Source of the DNA: Candidatus Goldiibacteriota bacterium
Lineage (GTDB): Bacteria; Oederibacteriota; PGYV01; DSYL01
NCBI GenBank assembly: GCA_018000835.1
Contig: JAGNJD010000010.1
Span: forward strand, 1 to 63,908
DNA length: 63,908 nt
Direction: 5' to 3'
The notes beneath the pieces are model-generated. The model searched no databases and was not told the origin of the DNA. It worked only from the letters and a program-made list of their open reading frames with translations. Position 1 is the stretch's first letter. Each line of letters opens with the position of its first letter. Of the stretch, positions 1 to 9,390 are shown one piece after another. The translations under genes and the position numbers were made by a program.

Positions 1-167
1 TGTTTTATCTACTTTGCCAGGAGGGTTCCAGGGTCGCTGCGGAATATCACTGGTATTCCTCGTCCCCTGGTCAATCAACGAAGTCCCGTAAAGAGAATTT
101 CTACGGGACAAATTGATTGAATTTTTTGTGGGAGCCTCGGGCTTTAGCCCGAGGGGGTCCCACTGCC
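1..167 (+). repeat. Multi-hairpin intergenic repeat, copy 1
   Basis: This is one copy of a dispersed element, cut by the window edge. It is a chain of inverted repeats. One is a CCAGGG...CCCTGG stem enclosing GGAATATCA/TGGTATTCC. Another is a TCAATCAA/TTGATTGA stem enclosing GTCCCGTA/CTACGGGAC. The last is CCTCGGGCT/AGCCCGAGG. The reverse complement of this copy matches 22033-22194 almost base for base, and shorter or longer relatives lie at 20844-21069 and 34551-34773. It has no open frame, so it looks like a non-autonomous mobile or REP/MITE-like repeat. Confidence 0.8.
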
Positions 168-596
168 AAATTCGCTCATTTATTATAAAGAAAAATACAT
201 AAATTTGTTGGAAGGCATTGCTGTTTATTGTAGTTGATGTTCAGTTAATCAATGAATTTTATAAAAACGCATGCACGGAAAAAACGAGGTAATGAATTAA
301 TATAAAACCGGCGGTTGCAGGATTGCTTTTTCCGGAATTGAAACGGGCTGATGTTATGGCTATGCTTTATATAATCAGATTATTTCAGACCTTCAAAATC
401 AACCCTGCAACCGCCACGCCGTAATCAGGGAGGAGATACGAAGCACCATTAATTTTACCTTGGTTCCTTATTTTTAATTACTATTTATATCCAACCGACC
501 AATAAATTTTATGAAAGCATATAATTTGAAGAAAATCATATGAAATCCATATTTTTATCGGATAGCAATAATTGGAAGGGCAACGGATATTTTTTG
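168..596. other. Intergenic stretch with repeat remnants, no gene
   Basis: No credible gene is seen here. It holds degenerate copies of a second repeat family: the stretch around 385-414 (ACCTTCAAAATCAA followed by AACCGC) recurs at about 22501-22533, and 538-556 (ATATGAAATCC) resembles 19362, 21219 and 22439. It probably separates two transcription units. Confidence 0.5.
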
Positions 597-650
597 TTGT
601 ATTTCCATTTTCTTAAATATATAATATTGTATCCAAAATTATAAAAGGAG
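597..650 (+). promoter_or_regulatory. Sigma70-type promoter and ribosome site for tmk
   Basis: TTGTAT at 597-602 and TATAAT at 620-625 are separated by 17 bp. An AAAGGAG ribosome site at 643-650 lies 6 bp before the TTG start of tmk. The -10 is consensus and the -35 matches in part. This is probably the start of the tmk-to-trpC transcript. Confidence 0.55.
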
Positions 651-656
651 ATTGTT

Positions 657-1271
657 TTGAAAGGAAAACTTATTGTTTTTGAAGGACCGGAAGGATGCGG
701 CAAGACGACAAAAGTAAAAATGGCATTTGATTTTTTAAAAAGAAAAAACAAAAAGGTCGTTTTTCTGCGGGAACCCGGCGGCATAAAAATTTCGGAACAG
801 ATAAGGAAAATAATATTAGATACGCAGAATAAAAACATGTGCAATATTACGGAATTGTTTTTATACGAAGCTGCAAGAGCACAATTGGTTCATGAAAAGA
901 TAAAACCTCTTCTTGAAAAGGGCTACATAATTTTAATGGACAGATTTTATCTCGCAACCGTAGTTTATCAGGGATATGGGAGAGGGATAAACAGGAATAT
1001 CATTTCTTATTTAAACAATTTGGCTGTGGACGGCATAAAACCTGATTTAACCATAATTTACGACGTTTCACGAAAAGAAGCGATAAAAAGGATGAAAAAC
1101 AGAAAGAAAAAAGATAGAATTGAAATGGAAAACGAAAGATTTCATGACAGGATAAGACGTGGATATTTAAAGGAAGGCAAACTAATCAAAGCAAAGATTA
1201 TAAGGACTGACGGAAAAAGCGTAGAAGAAATATTTAACGTTACGAAGAAGATTTTGTTAAGGGTGATTTGA
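657..1271 (+). CDS. tmk: Thymidylate kinase
   Basis: Cytosolic dTMP kinase (dTMP + ATP to dTDP) for DNA precursor synthesis. The 204 residues are the usual family length. The P-loop GPEGCGKTT is at about residues 10-18, REPGG at 38-42, and the DRF/DRY-type substrate loop at 95-97 is followed by YQGYGRG. A basic lid region (RMKNRKKK) is near residue 145. The start is TTG at 657, chosen because the AAAGGAG site is ideally spaced and the P-loop sits at the normal distance from the N-terminus. It overlaps the start of holB, so the two are probably translationally coupled. The same pairing is seen in many Firmicutes. Confidence 0.95.
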   Translation: MKGKLIVFEGPEGCGKTTKVKMAFDFLKRKNKKVVFLREPGGIKISEQIRKIILDTQNKNMCNITELFLYEAARAQLVHEKIKPLLEKGYIILMDRFYLATVVYQGYGRGINRNIISYLNNLAVDGIKPDLTIIYDVSRKEAIKRMKNRKKKDRIEMENERFHDRIRRGYLKEGKLIKAKIIRTDGKSVEEIFNVTKKILLRVI

Positions 1272-2350
1272 TGGCAATTAAAGATATAACCGGAAATAAA
1301 AAAGCAAAAGAGATGCTTTTTTCATTTTCAAAAGGAGACAGAGCGGGTGCTGCTTACATAATAAGCGGAGAAGAAGATACCGGTAAAAGATTTGCTTCAA
1401 TACAATTTGCAAAGGCTTTGAATTGTTTATCGCCTGCGGCAGACGGTGATTGCTGCGACGTTTGTGATAACTGCATTTTAATTGATAAAGTTCTGGGACA
1501 GATTGACGAAAATGGTTTACAACAATATCCCCATCCTGATATTCAATACATCTCAACCGACAAGGCACAATTAACGATCAACCTTGTAAGGGATTCGCTG
1601 AAGCACCTTAATGCCTATGGGCAGATTAAGTTAAAATATAAAATACTCATTATAAACGATGCCGAAAAAATGAATAAGGAAGCATCCAATTCCGTTTTAA
1701 AGGAACTTGAAGAACCCGGCAATGCTTCGGTAATAATATTGATAGTTAACAGCATTGAAAAAGTCCTGCCGACTACAGTTTCACGTTGTCAGAGAATAAA
1801 CATAAAAAGGGCAGAGCCGGAAGAAATAGAAAAAAAACTCATAAAATCGGGCATGGATGAAATTACTGCAAGAAAAGCAACTTTATTTTGTGATGGAAAA
1901 ATAGGCAGAGCTTTAAAATTTAGTGAAATTGAACCGGATGTTACGTTTGTAAAAGAGATATTCGGAGTTCTTACGTCAAAAACGGACAACGTTGACGCCA
2001 TTTTTGAAATAATAAAAACCACGAATGAAAAAATGGAGGAAAACAAAACGTCAAAAACAAAGAGCAGCAGTGAAAGCATGTCTTACCAGCGTTTGTTTTT
2101 ACTTGAAATTTTAAAGATGTTGACTTATATTTATAAAGATTTATTGCTTGATAAACTTGGCGTAAGAAAAACGTTATTGCCTAAATATGGCATAGACGCG
2201 AATAATCTGACAGAGATTGATTTAGGTGCGATTAATTCAATTTTAAAGTTGTTAAATTCTGCACAGACAGATCTTATGGCAAACGCTAACATAAATTTAT
2301 TGTTGTATGCACTTTTATTTAATATCAGAAAGGTGAGTCATTCAAAATGA
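1271..2350 (+). CDS. holB: DNA polymerase III delta' subunit
   Basis: Clamp-loader delta' subunit of the replicative polymerase, an AAA+ family protein of about 359 residues. A P-loop-like GEEDTGKR is near residues 33-40, where the usual Ser/Thr after GK is Arg. A cysteine cluster at about 52-68 (C52, C61, C62, C65, C68) resembles the zinc module of DnaX/HolB. A degenerate Walker B strand ILIIND is near 125-130 and the SRC sensor motif near 171-173. The ATG at 1271 overlaps the last base of tmk, and an in-frame TTG lies just before it at 1268. The 3' end overlaps ricT by 4 bp (ATGA). A short Lys/Ser-rich linker occurs near residue 257. Confidence 0.9.
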   Translation: MAIKDITGNKKAKEMLFSFSKGDRAGAAYIISGEEDTGKRFASIQFAKALNCLSPAADGDCCDVCDNCILIDKVLGQIDENGLQQYPHPDIQYISTDKAQLTINLVRDSLKHLNAYGQIKLKYKILIINDAEKMNKEASNSVLKELEEPGNASVIILIVNSIEKVLPTTVSRCQRINIKRAEPEEIEKKLIKSGMDEITARKATLFCDGKIGRALKFSEIEPDVTFVKEIFGVLTSKTDNVDAIFEIIKTTNEKMEENKTSKTKSSSESMSYQRLFLLEILKMLTYIYKDLLLDKLGVRKTLLPKYGIDANNLTEIDLGAINSILKLLNSAQTDLMANANINLLLYALLFNIRKVSHSK

Positions 2351-3102
2351 TAGAAGTTGTAGGCATAAAATTTACGGACGATGAAAAGATATATTATTAT
2401 AATCCTTCAAAATTACAGATGGAAAAAGGGGAAAAATGCCTCGTTGAAGTTCCTGAAGGCGTAAAAGAAGGTGAAGTCGTGCTTGCAAATTTTTTTATTG
2501 AGCCCGATAAAATTATTGCGCCTCTCCGCAGGATTATACAATACGTTTCTGATAGAAAAGAAATATTTGAACAGAAAAAAGGCCACATGGAGAAAAAAGC
2601 ATGGGACTTTTGCAATAAAAGAATACAGGCAAGGAATCTTCCCATGAAATTGATACACGTCGAATATACCGAAGATCTTAAAAAGGTTATTTTTTATTTT
2701 GTAGCGGAAAAAAGGGTTGATTTCCGTGAGTTATTAAAAGATCTGGTAAAGACACTCAGGGTTAAAATAGAATTAAGGCAGGTCAGCCGGCGTGAATATG
2801 CAAAGAAGATAGGCGGCATAGGGATCTGCGGAAGGGAGTGCTGCTGTAAAAATCATTTAAAAGCATTTTCCCCGATTACAATTAAGATGGCAAAAATTCA
2901 AGGCATGCCTTTGAACCCGTCAAAAATATCCGGCATCTGTGGCAGGCTGTTATGCTGCCTCGCTTACGAACGATACGACAAACCCGTTACGCCCATTTAT
3001 CAGGAGACAGAAGAAATTACCGAAGATATTGAAGCAGTCCTTGAAGATAACAATGAAAAAACCACTGTCCAGGAAGCAGACGTTGATTGGGGACAGGAAT
3101 AA
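2347..3102 (+). CDS. ricT: PSP1 / RicT-family regulatory protein
   Basis: PSP1-domain protein of 251 residues, homologous to B. subtilis YaaT/RicT. In Bacillus that protein acts in a complex affecting RNase Y-dependent mRNA processing, sporulation and competence; its job here is inferred only from homology. The conserved PSP1 core is at about residues 25-210, with two cysteine clusters: C161 with C165-C166-C167, and C198 with C203-C204. These fit the [4Fe-4S] binding known for the Ric complex. The start overlaps the holB stop by 4 bp. The C-terminal 40 residues are acidic and variable. holB followed by yaaT is a conserved Firmicutes order. Confidence 0.9.
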   Translation: MIEVVGIKFTDDEKIYYYNPSKLQMEKGEKCLVEVPEGVKEGEVVLANFFIEPDKIIAPLRRIIQYVSDRKEIFEQKKGHMEKKAWDFCNKRIQARNLPMKLIHVEYTEDLKKVIFYFVAEKRVDFRELLKDLVKTLRVKIELRQVSRREYAKKIGGIGICGRECCCKNHLKAFSPITIKMAKIQGMPLNPSKISGICGRLLCCLAYERYDKPVTPIYQETEEITEDIEAVLEDNNEKTTVQEADVDWGQE

Positions 3103-3215
3103 TATAAAAATTCAAAGGGACGACTTCGGATATCGGATACCGGTTGTCAGATAATGAATGAAAAAAACGTATAAATTTTATTGGAATTTTTTACAATAAT
3201 CATAACGAGGTAAAC

Positions 3216-4760
3216 GTGAAAAAATTTTACGTAACGACGGCGATAGATTATGCAAATTCAAAACCACACATCGGTCATGCTTATGAAAAAGTATTTGTAG
3301 ACATCATTGCAAGATACAAAAGATTGCGTGGATACGATGTTTATTTTAGCACGGGAACGGATGAGCATAGTTTAAACGTTGCAGAGAAAGCAAAAGAAAT
3401 GAATAAAGATCCCAAAACGTTTTGTGATGAAATGGCTTTGAATTTTAAGGAACTATGTAAAGTTTATAACATAACGAATACGGATTTCATACAGACAACA
3501 GAGGAACGGCATGAAAAAAGCGTTACGGAAATTTTTAACCGCATTTATGAATCGGGCGACATATATAAAGGACATTATGAAGGATGGTATTGTAAGTCGT
3601 GTGAGAATTTTTACGGTCCAAAAGAATTACTGGAAGACAATCTGTGTCCAGTTCACAAAACAAAAGTTAATCTGATAAAAGAGGAGAATTATTTTTTAAG
3701 AGTTTCAAAATATACCGATAAACTTCTGCAGTACATAAATGATAACCCGGATTTTATTCAGCCGGATACAAGGCGTAATGAGATAATATCCCTGTTAAAG
3801 CAGGGGTTTAAGGACATTTCAATATCAAGGGCAGGGCTTGACTGGGGCATAAAACTTCCGATTGATACGACGCAAACCGTATACGTGTGGTTTGACGCTT
3901 TGATAAATTATGTTTCTGCGGTTGGTTTTGCAGACGACGAAGAAAAGTTCAATAAATGGTGGCCTGCGGATGCGCATATAATAGGAAAGGACATCATAAA
4001 ATTTCATTGCATTGTCTGGCCTATTATGCTTATGTCGGCAGGCATTAAGATTCCTAAAAAAATTTTTGCCCATGGTTTTTTACTGAAAAAAGGCGAAAAA
4101 ATGTCAAAAACGAGGGGTAACATCGTTGACCCTATTAATGTTGCAAAAGTTTTTGGAACCGACGCAATCAGATATTATTTTGCCGCAGCGGTCACAAGCG
4201 GCCAGGATGGAGAGTTCTCGGAAGAATTCATCGTTTCAAGGTATAACAATGACCTTGCAAACGATTTTGGCAATTTAATAAGCAGGACTTTAAACATGGT
4301 GGAAAAATATTTTAATAATGTAGTACCTGAATCAAACCAGGAACTTTTTGACGACAAAACGACGTCCCTCGTTTCGCGGATAGACGGGCTTTTTAAGATT
4401 TATTCGGAAAAAATGGAAAGTTTTGAGTTCTCACAGGCACTGGAAAATGTCTGGAACGTCGTTAAAATGGCCAATAAACTTGTGGAGGACGAAGCTCCGT
4501 GGAATTTACATAAAAACGAAAAACAAAAGGAACTTGCAAACGTTTTATACGTATTATTGGAAGTTATAAGGGTTTGTTCCCTTGCAATACAGCCGGTTAT
4601 GCCTGAAACGTCACAAAAAATATGGCAGATGTTAAATCTAAATTACGTAATTGACGGATTTGACGTTGAAAAAGAAATAAAATTTGGGATAATGGAACCA
4701 GGCAGTAAAGTAAATAAGGCCCAGATTTTATTTCCAAGAATAATTGACGAAAAGAGATAA
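3216..4760 (+). CDS. metG: Methionyl-tRNA synthetase
   Basis: Charges tRNA-Met in the cytosol; class Ia synthetase of 514 residues. The HIGH signature is exact at residues 18-21, and the KMSKS loop appears as KMSKT at 295-299. A connective-peptide knuckle WYCKSC...CPVH follows the Rossmann half. The protein ends after the anticodon-binding helices, so it lacks the C-terminal tRNA-binding (EMAP-like) domain found in longer MetG forms. The start is GTG at 3216, preceded by ACGAGG. The 113 bp before it show no clear promoter. The neighbours holB/ricT and tatD match the Bacillus metS region. Confidence 0.95.
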   Translation: MKKFYVTTAIDYANSKPHIGHAYEKVFVDIIARYKRLRGYDVYFSTGTDEHSLNVAEKAKEMNKDPKTFCDEMALNFKELCKVYNITNTDFIQTTEERHEKSVTEIFNRIYESGDIYKGHYEGWYCKSCENFYGPKELLEDNLCPVHKTKVNLIKEENYFLRVSKYTDKLLQYINDNPDFIQPDTRRNEIISLLKQGFKDISISRAGLDWGIKLPIDTTQTVYVWFDALINYVSAVGFADDEEKFNKWWPADAHIIGKDIIKFHCIVWPIMLMSAGIKIPKKIFAHGFLLKKGEKMSKTRGNIVDPINVAKVFGTDAIRYYFAAAVTSGQDGEFSEEFIVSRYNNDLANDFGNLISRTLNMVEKYFNNVVPESNQELFDDKTTSLVSRIDGLFKIYSEKMESFEFSQALENVWNVVKMANKLVEDEAPWNLHKNEKQKELANVLYVLLEVIRVCSLAIQPVMPETSQKIWQMLNLNYVIDGFDVEKEIKFGIMEPGSKVNKAQILFPRIIDEKR

Positions 4761-5539
4761 TGGGCGAAATGCCGGAACAATTCATTGTTGAGACCCACGT
4801 TCATATATGCGAACCACGTTTTGATGCTGACAGGGATGAAATGTTGAAACGTTCTTTTGAGAGCGGCATAAGAAAAATTATAAACATAGGCGCCGACGTT
4901 GAAGAAAACAAAAAGGTGATAAAATTTGAAAAGGAAGGCGTTTTTAAATCAATAGGATTACATCCACATTACATAGATGAGATTAATGACGACGTTTTTA
5001 ATGAAATAGAAGGATTTATCAAAAATATAAAAAAAATAGTTGCAATTGGTGAAATAGGACTGGATTATTTTAAAAGTCCGACGTCCAGGGAACTACAGAC
5101 GGAAATTTTTAAAAAGTTTTTAATAATTGCAAAAGAACATAATCTTCCCGTAATTATTCACAGCAGAGATGCCCACGAAGATGTTTATGACATGTTAAAA
5201 GAACATAAAATTGAAAGAAGAGGCGTAATTCATTGTTTTACCGGAGGCCTGGACGTTGCAAAAAAATTTATAGACCTGGGTTATTTTTTGGGCATAGGCG
5301 GCGTTGTTACATTTCCCAATTCAGGTGCACTTAAAGAGACGATAAAAAACATTTCCATTGAAAACGTCGTTCTTGAAACGGATGCACCTTGGCTTGCCCC
5401 GCAGCAGCAGCGGGGAAAGCGAAACGAACCGGCATATTTGAATTACGTAATTGAAGAAATTGCACGTATAAAAAACTTGGATAAAAATGATATAATAAGA
5501 CAGACGACAAAAAATGCGGAAGAAATATTTAACATATAA
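4760..5539 (+). CDS. tatD: TatD-family metal-dependent hydrolase/deoxyribonuclease
   Basis: TIM-barrel metallo-hydrolase of 259 residues, a family with 3'-5' DNA exonuclease activity in characterised members. The first metal ligands are THVHICEPRF at the N-terminus (HxH). GEIGLDYF, the IIHSRDA strand, HCFTGG and the final ETDAPWLAP motif follow in the usual order. The ATG overlaps the last base of metG, so the genes are co-transcribed, as metS-yabD are in Bacillus. The family role is DNA repair or turnover; nothing here shows a special substrate. Confidence 0.92.
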   Translation: MGEMPEQFIVETHVHICEPRFDADRDEMLKRSFESGIRKIINIGADVEENKKVIKFEKEGVFKSIGLHPHYIDEINDDVFNEIEGFIKNIKKIVAIGEIGLDYFKSPTSRELQTEIFKKFLIIAKEHNLPVIIHSRDAHEDVYDMLKEHKIERRGVIHCFTGGLDVAKKFIDLGYFLGIGGVVTFPNSGALKETIKNISIENVVLETDAPWLAPQQQRGKRNEPAYLNYVIEEIARIKNLDKNDIIRQTTKNAEEIFNI

Positions 5540-5577
5540 AGTATAAATGATTAAAAACATACAGGAGGGATATTGTA

Positions 5578-6591
5578 ATGTTAAAGCAACACATAAAAAA
5601 GGTTTCTGAGCGTCAGGACCTGACGCAGGAAGAAATGACCGACGCAATGCAGATAATAACATCAGGGCAGACAAACGACGTCCAGATTGCATCGTTTATT
5701 ACTGCTTTGAAAATGAAAGGTGAAACGTCGGATGAAATTGCGGCTGCTGCAAAAGTTATGAGAGAAAAAACCGTAAAGATAAAAGTGGATAGCGACGTCA
5801 TACTTGATACATGCGGCACAGGGGGAGATGGATTGAACACGTTTAACGTTTCCACTGCAACTGCAATAGTATGTGCAGCAGCAGGAATAAAAGTAGCAAA
5901 GCATGGCAACCGGGCATTTACGAGCAAATGCGGGAGCGCCGATGTTTTGCAGGCAGCCGGCATAAACATTGAAATTCATCCGGAAAAAGTAAAAAAATCA
6001 GTTGAAGAAATAAACATCGGATTTATTTTCTCTCCAAATTATCATCCTGCAATGAAATATGCAATGCCGGCAAGGAAGGAAGTAGGCATAAGGACCATAT
6101 TTAACATACTTGGACCAATCATTAATCCGGCCGGCAATACGCATCATCTGATGGGCGTTCCGAATAACGAACTTGTAGATAAAATTTCCGAGGTTTTTCT
6201 GAAGCTTGGATTAAAACGCGGATTAGTTGTATGTGGCAATAACGTCCTTGATGAAATTGCACCTTATGGAAAAACAAAAGTGGCTGAAATAAAAGACGGC
6301 AGGATAATAAAATATGAAATACGCGCGACAAAATATTTAAAACGTGAATATCCTGTTGAAAAAATAAAAGGTGGTAAGCCGGAAGAAAACGCGCAAATAT
6401 TGATAAACATTTTTAATGGAAAAGAAAAGGAGGCGTATTATAATCTGATGGCGTTAAATTCAGGATTTGCAATATATATATGTGGTCTGGCAAAAGACCC
6501 GGTGGAAGGCATAAAAATTGCATGTGACGTCATAGATTCCGGGAAAGCAGCAAAAAAACTAAAAGAATTCGTTGAATTTACCAATTCATAA
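5578..6591 (+). CDS. trpD: Anthranilate phosphoribosyltransferase
   Basis: Second step of tryptophan synthesis: anthranilate + PRPP to phosphoribosyl-anthranilate. At 337 residues it is a stand-alone enzyme, without a fused TrpG glutaminase. The glycine-rich PRPP loop CGTGGDG is near residues 82-88, KHGNR near 110, and SSK/SKCGSAD follows. A strong AGGAGGG site precedes the ATG. It lies 38 bp after tatD, so it probably shares the upstream transcript. No trpE or trpG occurs in the window. Confidence 0.95.
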   Translation: MLKQHIKKVSERQDLTQEEMTDAMQIITSGQTNDVQIASFITALKMKGETSDEIAAAAKVMREKTVKIKVDSDVILDTCGTGGDGLNTFNVSTATAIVCAAAGIKVAKHGNRAFTSKCGSADVLQAAGINIEIHPEKVKKSVEEINIGFIFSPNYHPAMKYAMPARKEVGIRTIFNILGPIINPAGNTHHLMGVPNNELVDKISEVFLKLGLKRGLVVCGNNVLDEIAPYGKTKVAEIKDGRIIKYEIRATKYLKREYPVEKIKGGKPEENAQILINIFNGKEKEAYYNLMALNSGFAIYICGLAKDPVEGIKIACDVIDSGKAAKKLKEFVEFTNS

Positions 6592-6729
6592 AATATTAAA
6601 GGTAACGATAAGTTTGGTGCAGATGTTTATACCGGCGTTGTTATCGGAAAAGTAACGTTACGAAATTTCACTAAAAAAATACGCTGTTACGAATCATCCG
6701 GGAGAACATGCGTAAAAAGGAGGCATTCC

Positions 6730-7527
6730 GTGAATGTCATAAAAAAGATCGTAAAGAACAAGAAGAACGAACTAAAAATCAAAAAAGAAAAAAATCCGGT
6801 AAAAAATTTACTGGAAGAAATAATAAAAGCGCCGTCAAACAGGAATTTCAGGGAAATTTTTGAGAACAACCCTTTTGTCATAATTGCAGAAATTAAAAAG
6901 AAATCTCCTTCTGTCGGGGTAATTAAAAAGTCGGTTAACGTGGAAGAAACAGCCAGAATATACGAAAAGGCAGGTGCAAAAGCGATATCGGTTTTAACGG
7001 ACAAAAAATATTTTGACGGCAACATAAATTATATTAAAGAAGTAAAAAAAGCATGCGCGCTTCCGGTTTTACGGAAAGATTTTATCATTGATGAATATCA
7101 GATATATGAGTCCAGGGTTGCAAGAGCAGATGCCGTTCTTTTAATTGCGTCCATACTTGAAAAACGGATTCTTACGAACCTTGTAAAAAAAACGAGATTC
7201 CTGAACATGACGCCCGTTGTCGAAGTCCATTCAAAAGATGATTTAAGGAAGGCGTTGTTAAGCGGGACGGACATAATAGGAATAAATACGCGAGATTTAA
7301 AAACGTTCAAAATTAATTTTTCAAAGGTGAAGTCATTGATTAAAAATGTTCCCAGAGAAAAGTTTGTAATAATAGAAAGCGGGATACAGGATTCAGAAGA
7401 CATAGACGAATTGAGACAATTTGGAAGAATAAACGGGGTCCTTATAGGAACTGGTTTTATGAAAAAAAGCAGGAAAGACATCATCCAGTTTGCATCTGAA
7501 ATTACGAATAAATTTGAAAATCAGTAA
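6730..7527 (+). CDS. trpC: Indole-3-glycerol phosphate synthase
   Basis: Converts carboxyphenylamino-deoxyribulose phosphate to indole-glycerol phosphate. It is a 265-residue TIM barrel, not fused to TrpF. Visible signatures are AEIKKKSPS, VLTDKKYFDG, LRKDFIIDEYQIYE, EVHSKDDL, GINTRDLKTF and IIESGI, which cover the catalytic Lys/Glu positions of the family. The GTG start at 6730 follows AAAAGGAGG. The N-terminus is Lys-rich. The gene lies 138 bp after trpD. Downstream, the trp series is interrupted by a lipoprotein gene and an IS remnant before trpF. Confidence 0.95.
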   Translation: MNVIKKIVKNKKNELKIKKEKNPVKNLLEEIIKAPSNRNFREIFENNPFVIIAEIKKKSPSVGVIKKSVNVEETARIYEKAGAKAISVLTDKKYFDGNINYIKEVKKACALPVLRKDFIIDEYQIYESRVARADAVLLIASILEKRILTNLVKKTRFLNMTPVVEVHSKDDLRKALLSGTDIIGINTRDLKTFKINFSKVKSLIKNVPREKFVIIESGIQDSEDIDELRQFGRINGVLIGTGFMKKSRKDIIQFASEITNKFENQ

Positions 7528-7748
7528 AAATCGCGGTTCAACTGCAAAATTTTCGCATAATTATGAACCATTGCCGGCCGTAAACTTAATTAAAAAAATG
7601 TAAATTAATGATAAATGGCAAATTGTAAGTGTAAAGCGACAAATCAAAAACAAATGATACGATGTAGTTATCAATCCATAAAAAGCAATCTGCAATTAAC
7701 GATATTTTATTCAATAAATTGAATATTAATTTTACTATCAAAAAATAT

Positions 7749-7776
7749 TTGAAATATGACAGAGATAGGGTAAAAT
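7749..7776 (+). promoter_or_regulatory. Promoter of the PD40 lipoprotein gene
   Basis: TTGAAA at 7749-7754 and TAAAAT at 7771-7776 are 16 bp apart, giving a predicted start near 7783. The 220 bp before it hold no gene, only remnants of the GTAAACTTAAT intergenic motif that recurs near 21065 and 21905. Confidence 0.5.
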
Positions 7777-7820
7777 TTAAAGAGGAAGAATAAAAAAAAA
7801 TCAAAGAGGTAAAAAGAGAG

Positions 7821-8885
7821 ATGAGAAAGAAAGGAAAGGTAATATGGTTAGTAGTTATGATGATAGCAGGAATAGTAATGATGATGTCATGCAGTAAAAA
7901 AGAGACACCGACAGGTAGTCAGCAGCCGGTAAACACCCCAACGCCAATAGGAGGGGGACAAGGCAAGATAGCATTTGTAAGTGAAAGAGATGGTAACTAT
8001 GAAATCTATGTAATGGATGCAAATGGAAGCAATCAGATAAGGTTAACAAATAACAGCACTGATGATAATAATCCAGTGTGGTCGCCGGATGGGAGCAAGA
8101 TAGCGTTTTTAAGTAATAGAGATAGTAACTATGAAATCTATGTAATGGATGCAAATGGAAGCAATCAGATAAGGTTAACAAATAACATCGCTTATGATTA
8201 TAATCCAGTGTGGTCGCCAGATGGGAGCAAGATGGCGTTTTTAAGTGCTAGAGATGGTAACGAAGAAATCTATGTAATGGATGCAAATGGAAGCAATCAG
8301 ATAAGGTTAACAAATAACAGCGATAATGATTATAATCCAGAGTGGTCACCAGATGGGAGCAAGATAGCGTTTTATAGTTATAGAGATGGTAACTATGAAA
8401 TCTATGTAATGGATGCAGATGGAAGCAATCAGATAAGGTTAACAAATAACAGCGATAATGATTATAATCCAGAGTGGTCACCAGATGGGAGCAAGATAGC
8501 GTTTTATAGTTATAGAGATGGTAACGGAGAAATCTATGTAATGAATGCAGATGGAAGCAATCAGACAAATTTAACAAATAACAGCGGTTATGATAGGAAT
8601 CCAGAGTGGTCGCCAGATGGGAGCAAGATAGCGTTTGTAAGTTATAGATATGATAACTATGAAATCTATGTAATGGATGCAGATGGAAGCAATCAGATAA
8701 GGTTAACAAATAACAGCAATAATGATGAATATCCAGTATGGTCGCCAGATGGGGGCAAGATAGCGTTTTATAGTAATAGAGATGGTAACGAAGAAATCTA
8801 TGTAATGGATGCAAATGGAAGCAATCAGATAAATTTAACAAATAACAGCGATTATGATTGGATTTATAGATATTGCTGGAAATAG
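7821..8885 (+). CDS. Lipoprotein with seven PD40/WD40-like beta-propeller repeats
   Basis: Predicted exported lipoprotein of 354 residues. A signal peptide is followed by the lipobox MMSC (Cys24) and a Pro/Thr/Gly linker to about residue 48. Seven tandem repeats of about 42 residues follow, each of the form [22 protein letters not shown] then LTNNS and WSPDG, as in TolB/DPP-type PD40 propellers. Seven blades would close one propeller. The DNA repeats are 126 bp, and blades 4 and 5 are nearly identical, so the array has duplicated recently. The gene contains no ACGT site, unlike its trp neighbours. It has its own promoter and sits between trpC and trpF, which suggests an insertion. Ligand and role are unknown. 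Confidence 0.85.
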   Translation: MRKKGKVIWLVVMMIAGIVMMMSCSKKETPTGSQQPVNTPTPIGGGQGKIAFVSERDGNYEIYVMDANGSNQIRLTNNSTDDNNPVWSPDGSKIAFLSNRDSNYEIYVMDANGSNQIRLTNNIAYDYNPVWSPDGSKMAFLSARDGNEEIYVMDANGSNQIRLTNNSDNDYNPEWSPDGSKIAFYSYRDGNYEIYVMDADGSNQIRLTNNSDNDYNPEWSPDGSKIAFYSYRDGNGEIYVMNADGSNQTNLTNNSGYDRNPEWSPDGSKIAFVSYRYDNYEIYVMDADGSNQIRLTNNSNNDEYPVWSPDGGKIAFYSNRDGNEEIYVMDANGSNQINLTNNSDYDWIYRYCWK

Positions 8886-9054
8886 ATAGAGCATTAAATT
8901 ATTTATAGATTTTTCTGTGTCGCTGAGAGATAATTAAAAAGGGTTTATGCTATATTATGAGACACCTGTCAACAATGTTGTGTTTCCGAATCAAAGGATT
9001 TAACATTGAACAATTGATTCATGCCGTATGATTTGCCATTGAGTATAGGAATAG

Positions 9055-9321
9055 GATTTTTCCATTTACCTTGTTGAAGGCGTTCAATCTGCAAAAGCAT
9101 ATGAAAGAGGAACGAACGAGAATCAGAACCGGATGATAAGAAGGTTTATAAGCAAGGGGACAGATATAGGAAAAGTAACGAGAAAGACAGAGAGGGCAAT
9201 ACAAAATTGGATAAATAGTTACCCCGAAGCAATATTAAACTATAAAACATCCAATAATAATAATATAACAAGTCAATTTCTTACAAAAAAAACATGTGAA
9301 ATTTTGGGTGTGGTACAATAA
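9055..9321 (+). pseudogene. IS30-family transposase remnant (C-terminal end)
   Basis: The frame open from 9055 encodes AKAY-ERGTNENQNRMIRRF, ISKGTDI and WINSYPE...LNYKTS. This is the C-terminal signature of IS30-family transposases (ERGTNEN...IRRFxPKGTD). The catalytic core upstream is missing: a TAG occurs in frame at 9052, and the region 8886-9054 has no matching coding sequence. The usual residues between the Ala-Tyr and the ERG block also seem deleted. It is a relic with no activity expected. No intact terminal repeats are recognised. The rest of 8886-9362 holds nothing else I can name. Confidence 0.8.
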
Positions 9322-9362
9322 AACTTGCAATTTGCCGGACGCAAACACGAACCAGTAAAATA

Positions 9363-9390
9363 TTGCAAAATTATTTTCATTTGATATAAT
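9363..9390 (+). promoter_or_regulatory. Promoter of trpFBA
   Basis: TTGCAA at 9363-9368 and a consensus TATAAT at 9385-9390 are separated by 16 bp. The predicted start is near 9397, 24 bp before trpF. It would let trpF-trpB-trpA be expressed independently of trpD-trpC after the interruption. Confidence 0.6.

Noticed and set aside
5540..5577. T-box or leader-peptide attenuator before trpD
   Set aside because: Only 38 bp separate tatD and trpD; no stem-loops, Trp codon run or T-box motif.
8248..8841. A 197-residue frame on the - strand across the propeller repeats
   Set aside because: It is the antisense shadow of the repeated coding sequence, has no ribosome site, and its repeats mirror the sense strand.
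7960..8870. Regular DNA repeats resembling a CRISPR array or satellite
   Set aside because: The 126-bp period encodes in-frame PD40 blades with conserved protein motifs; there are no short identical repeats with unique spacers.
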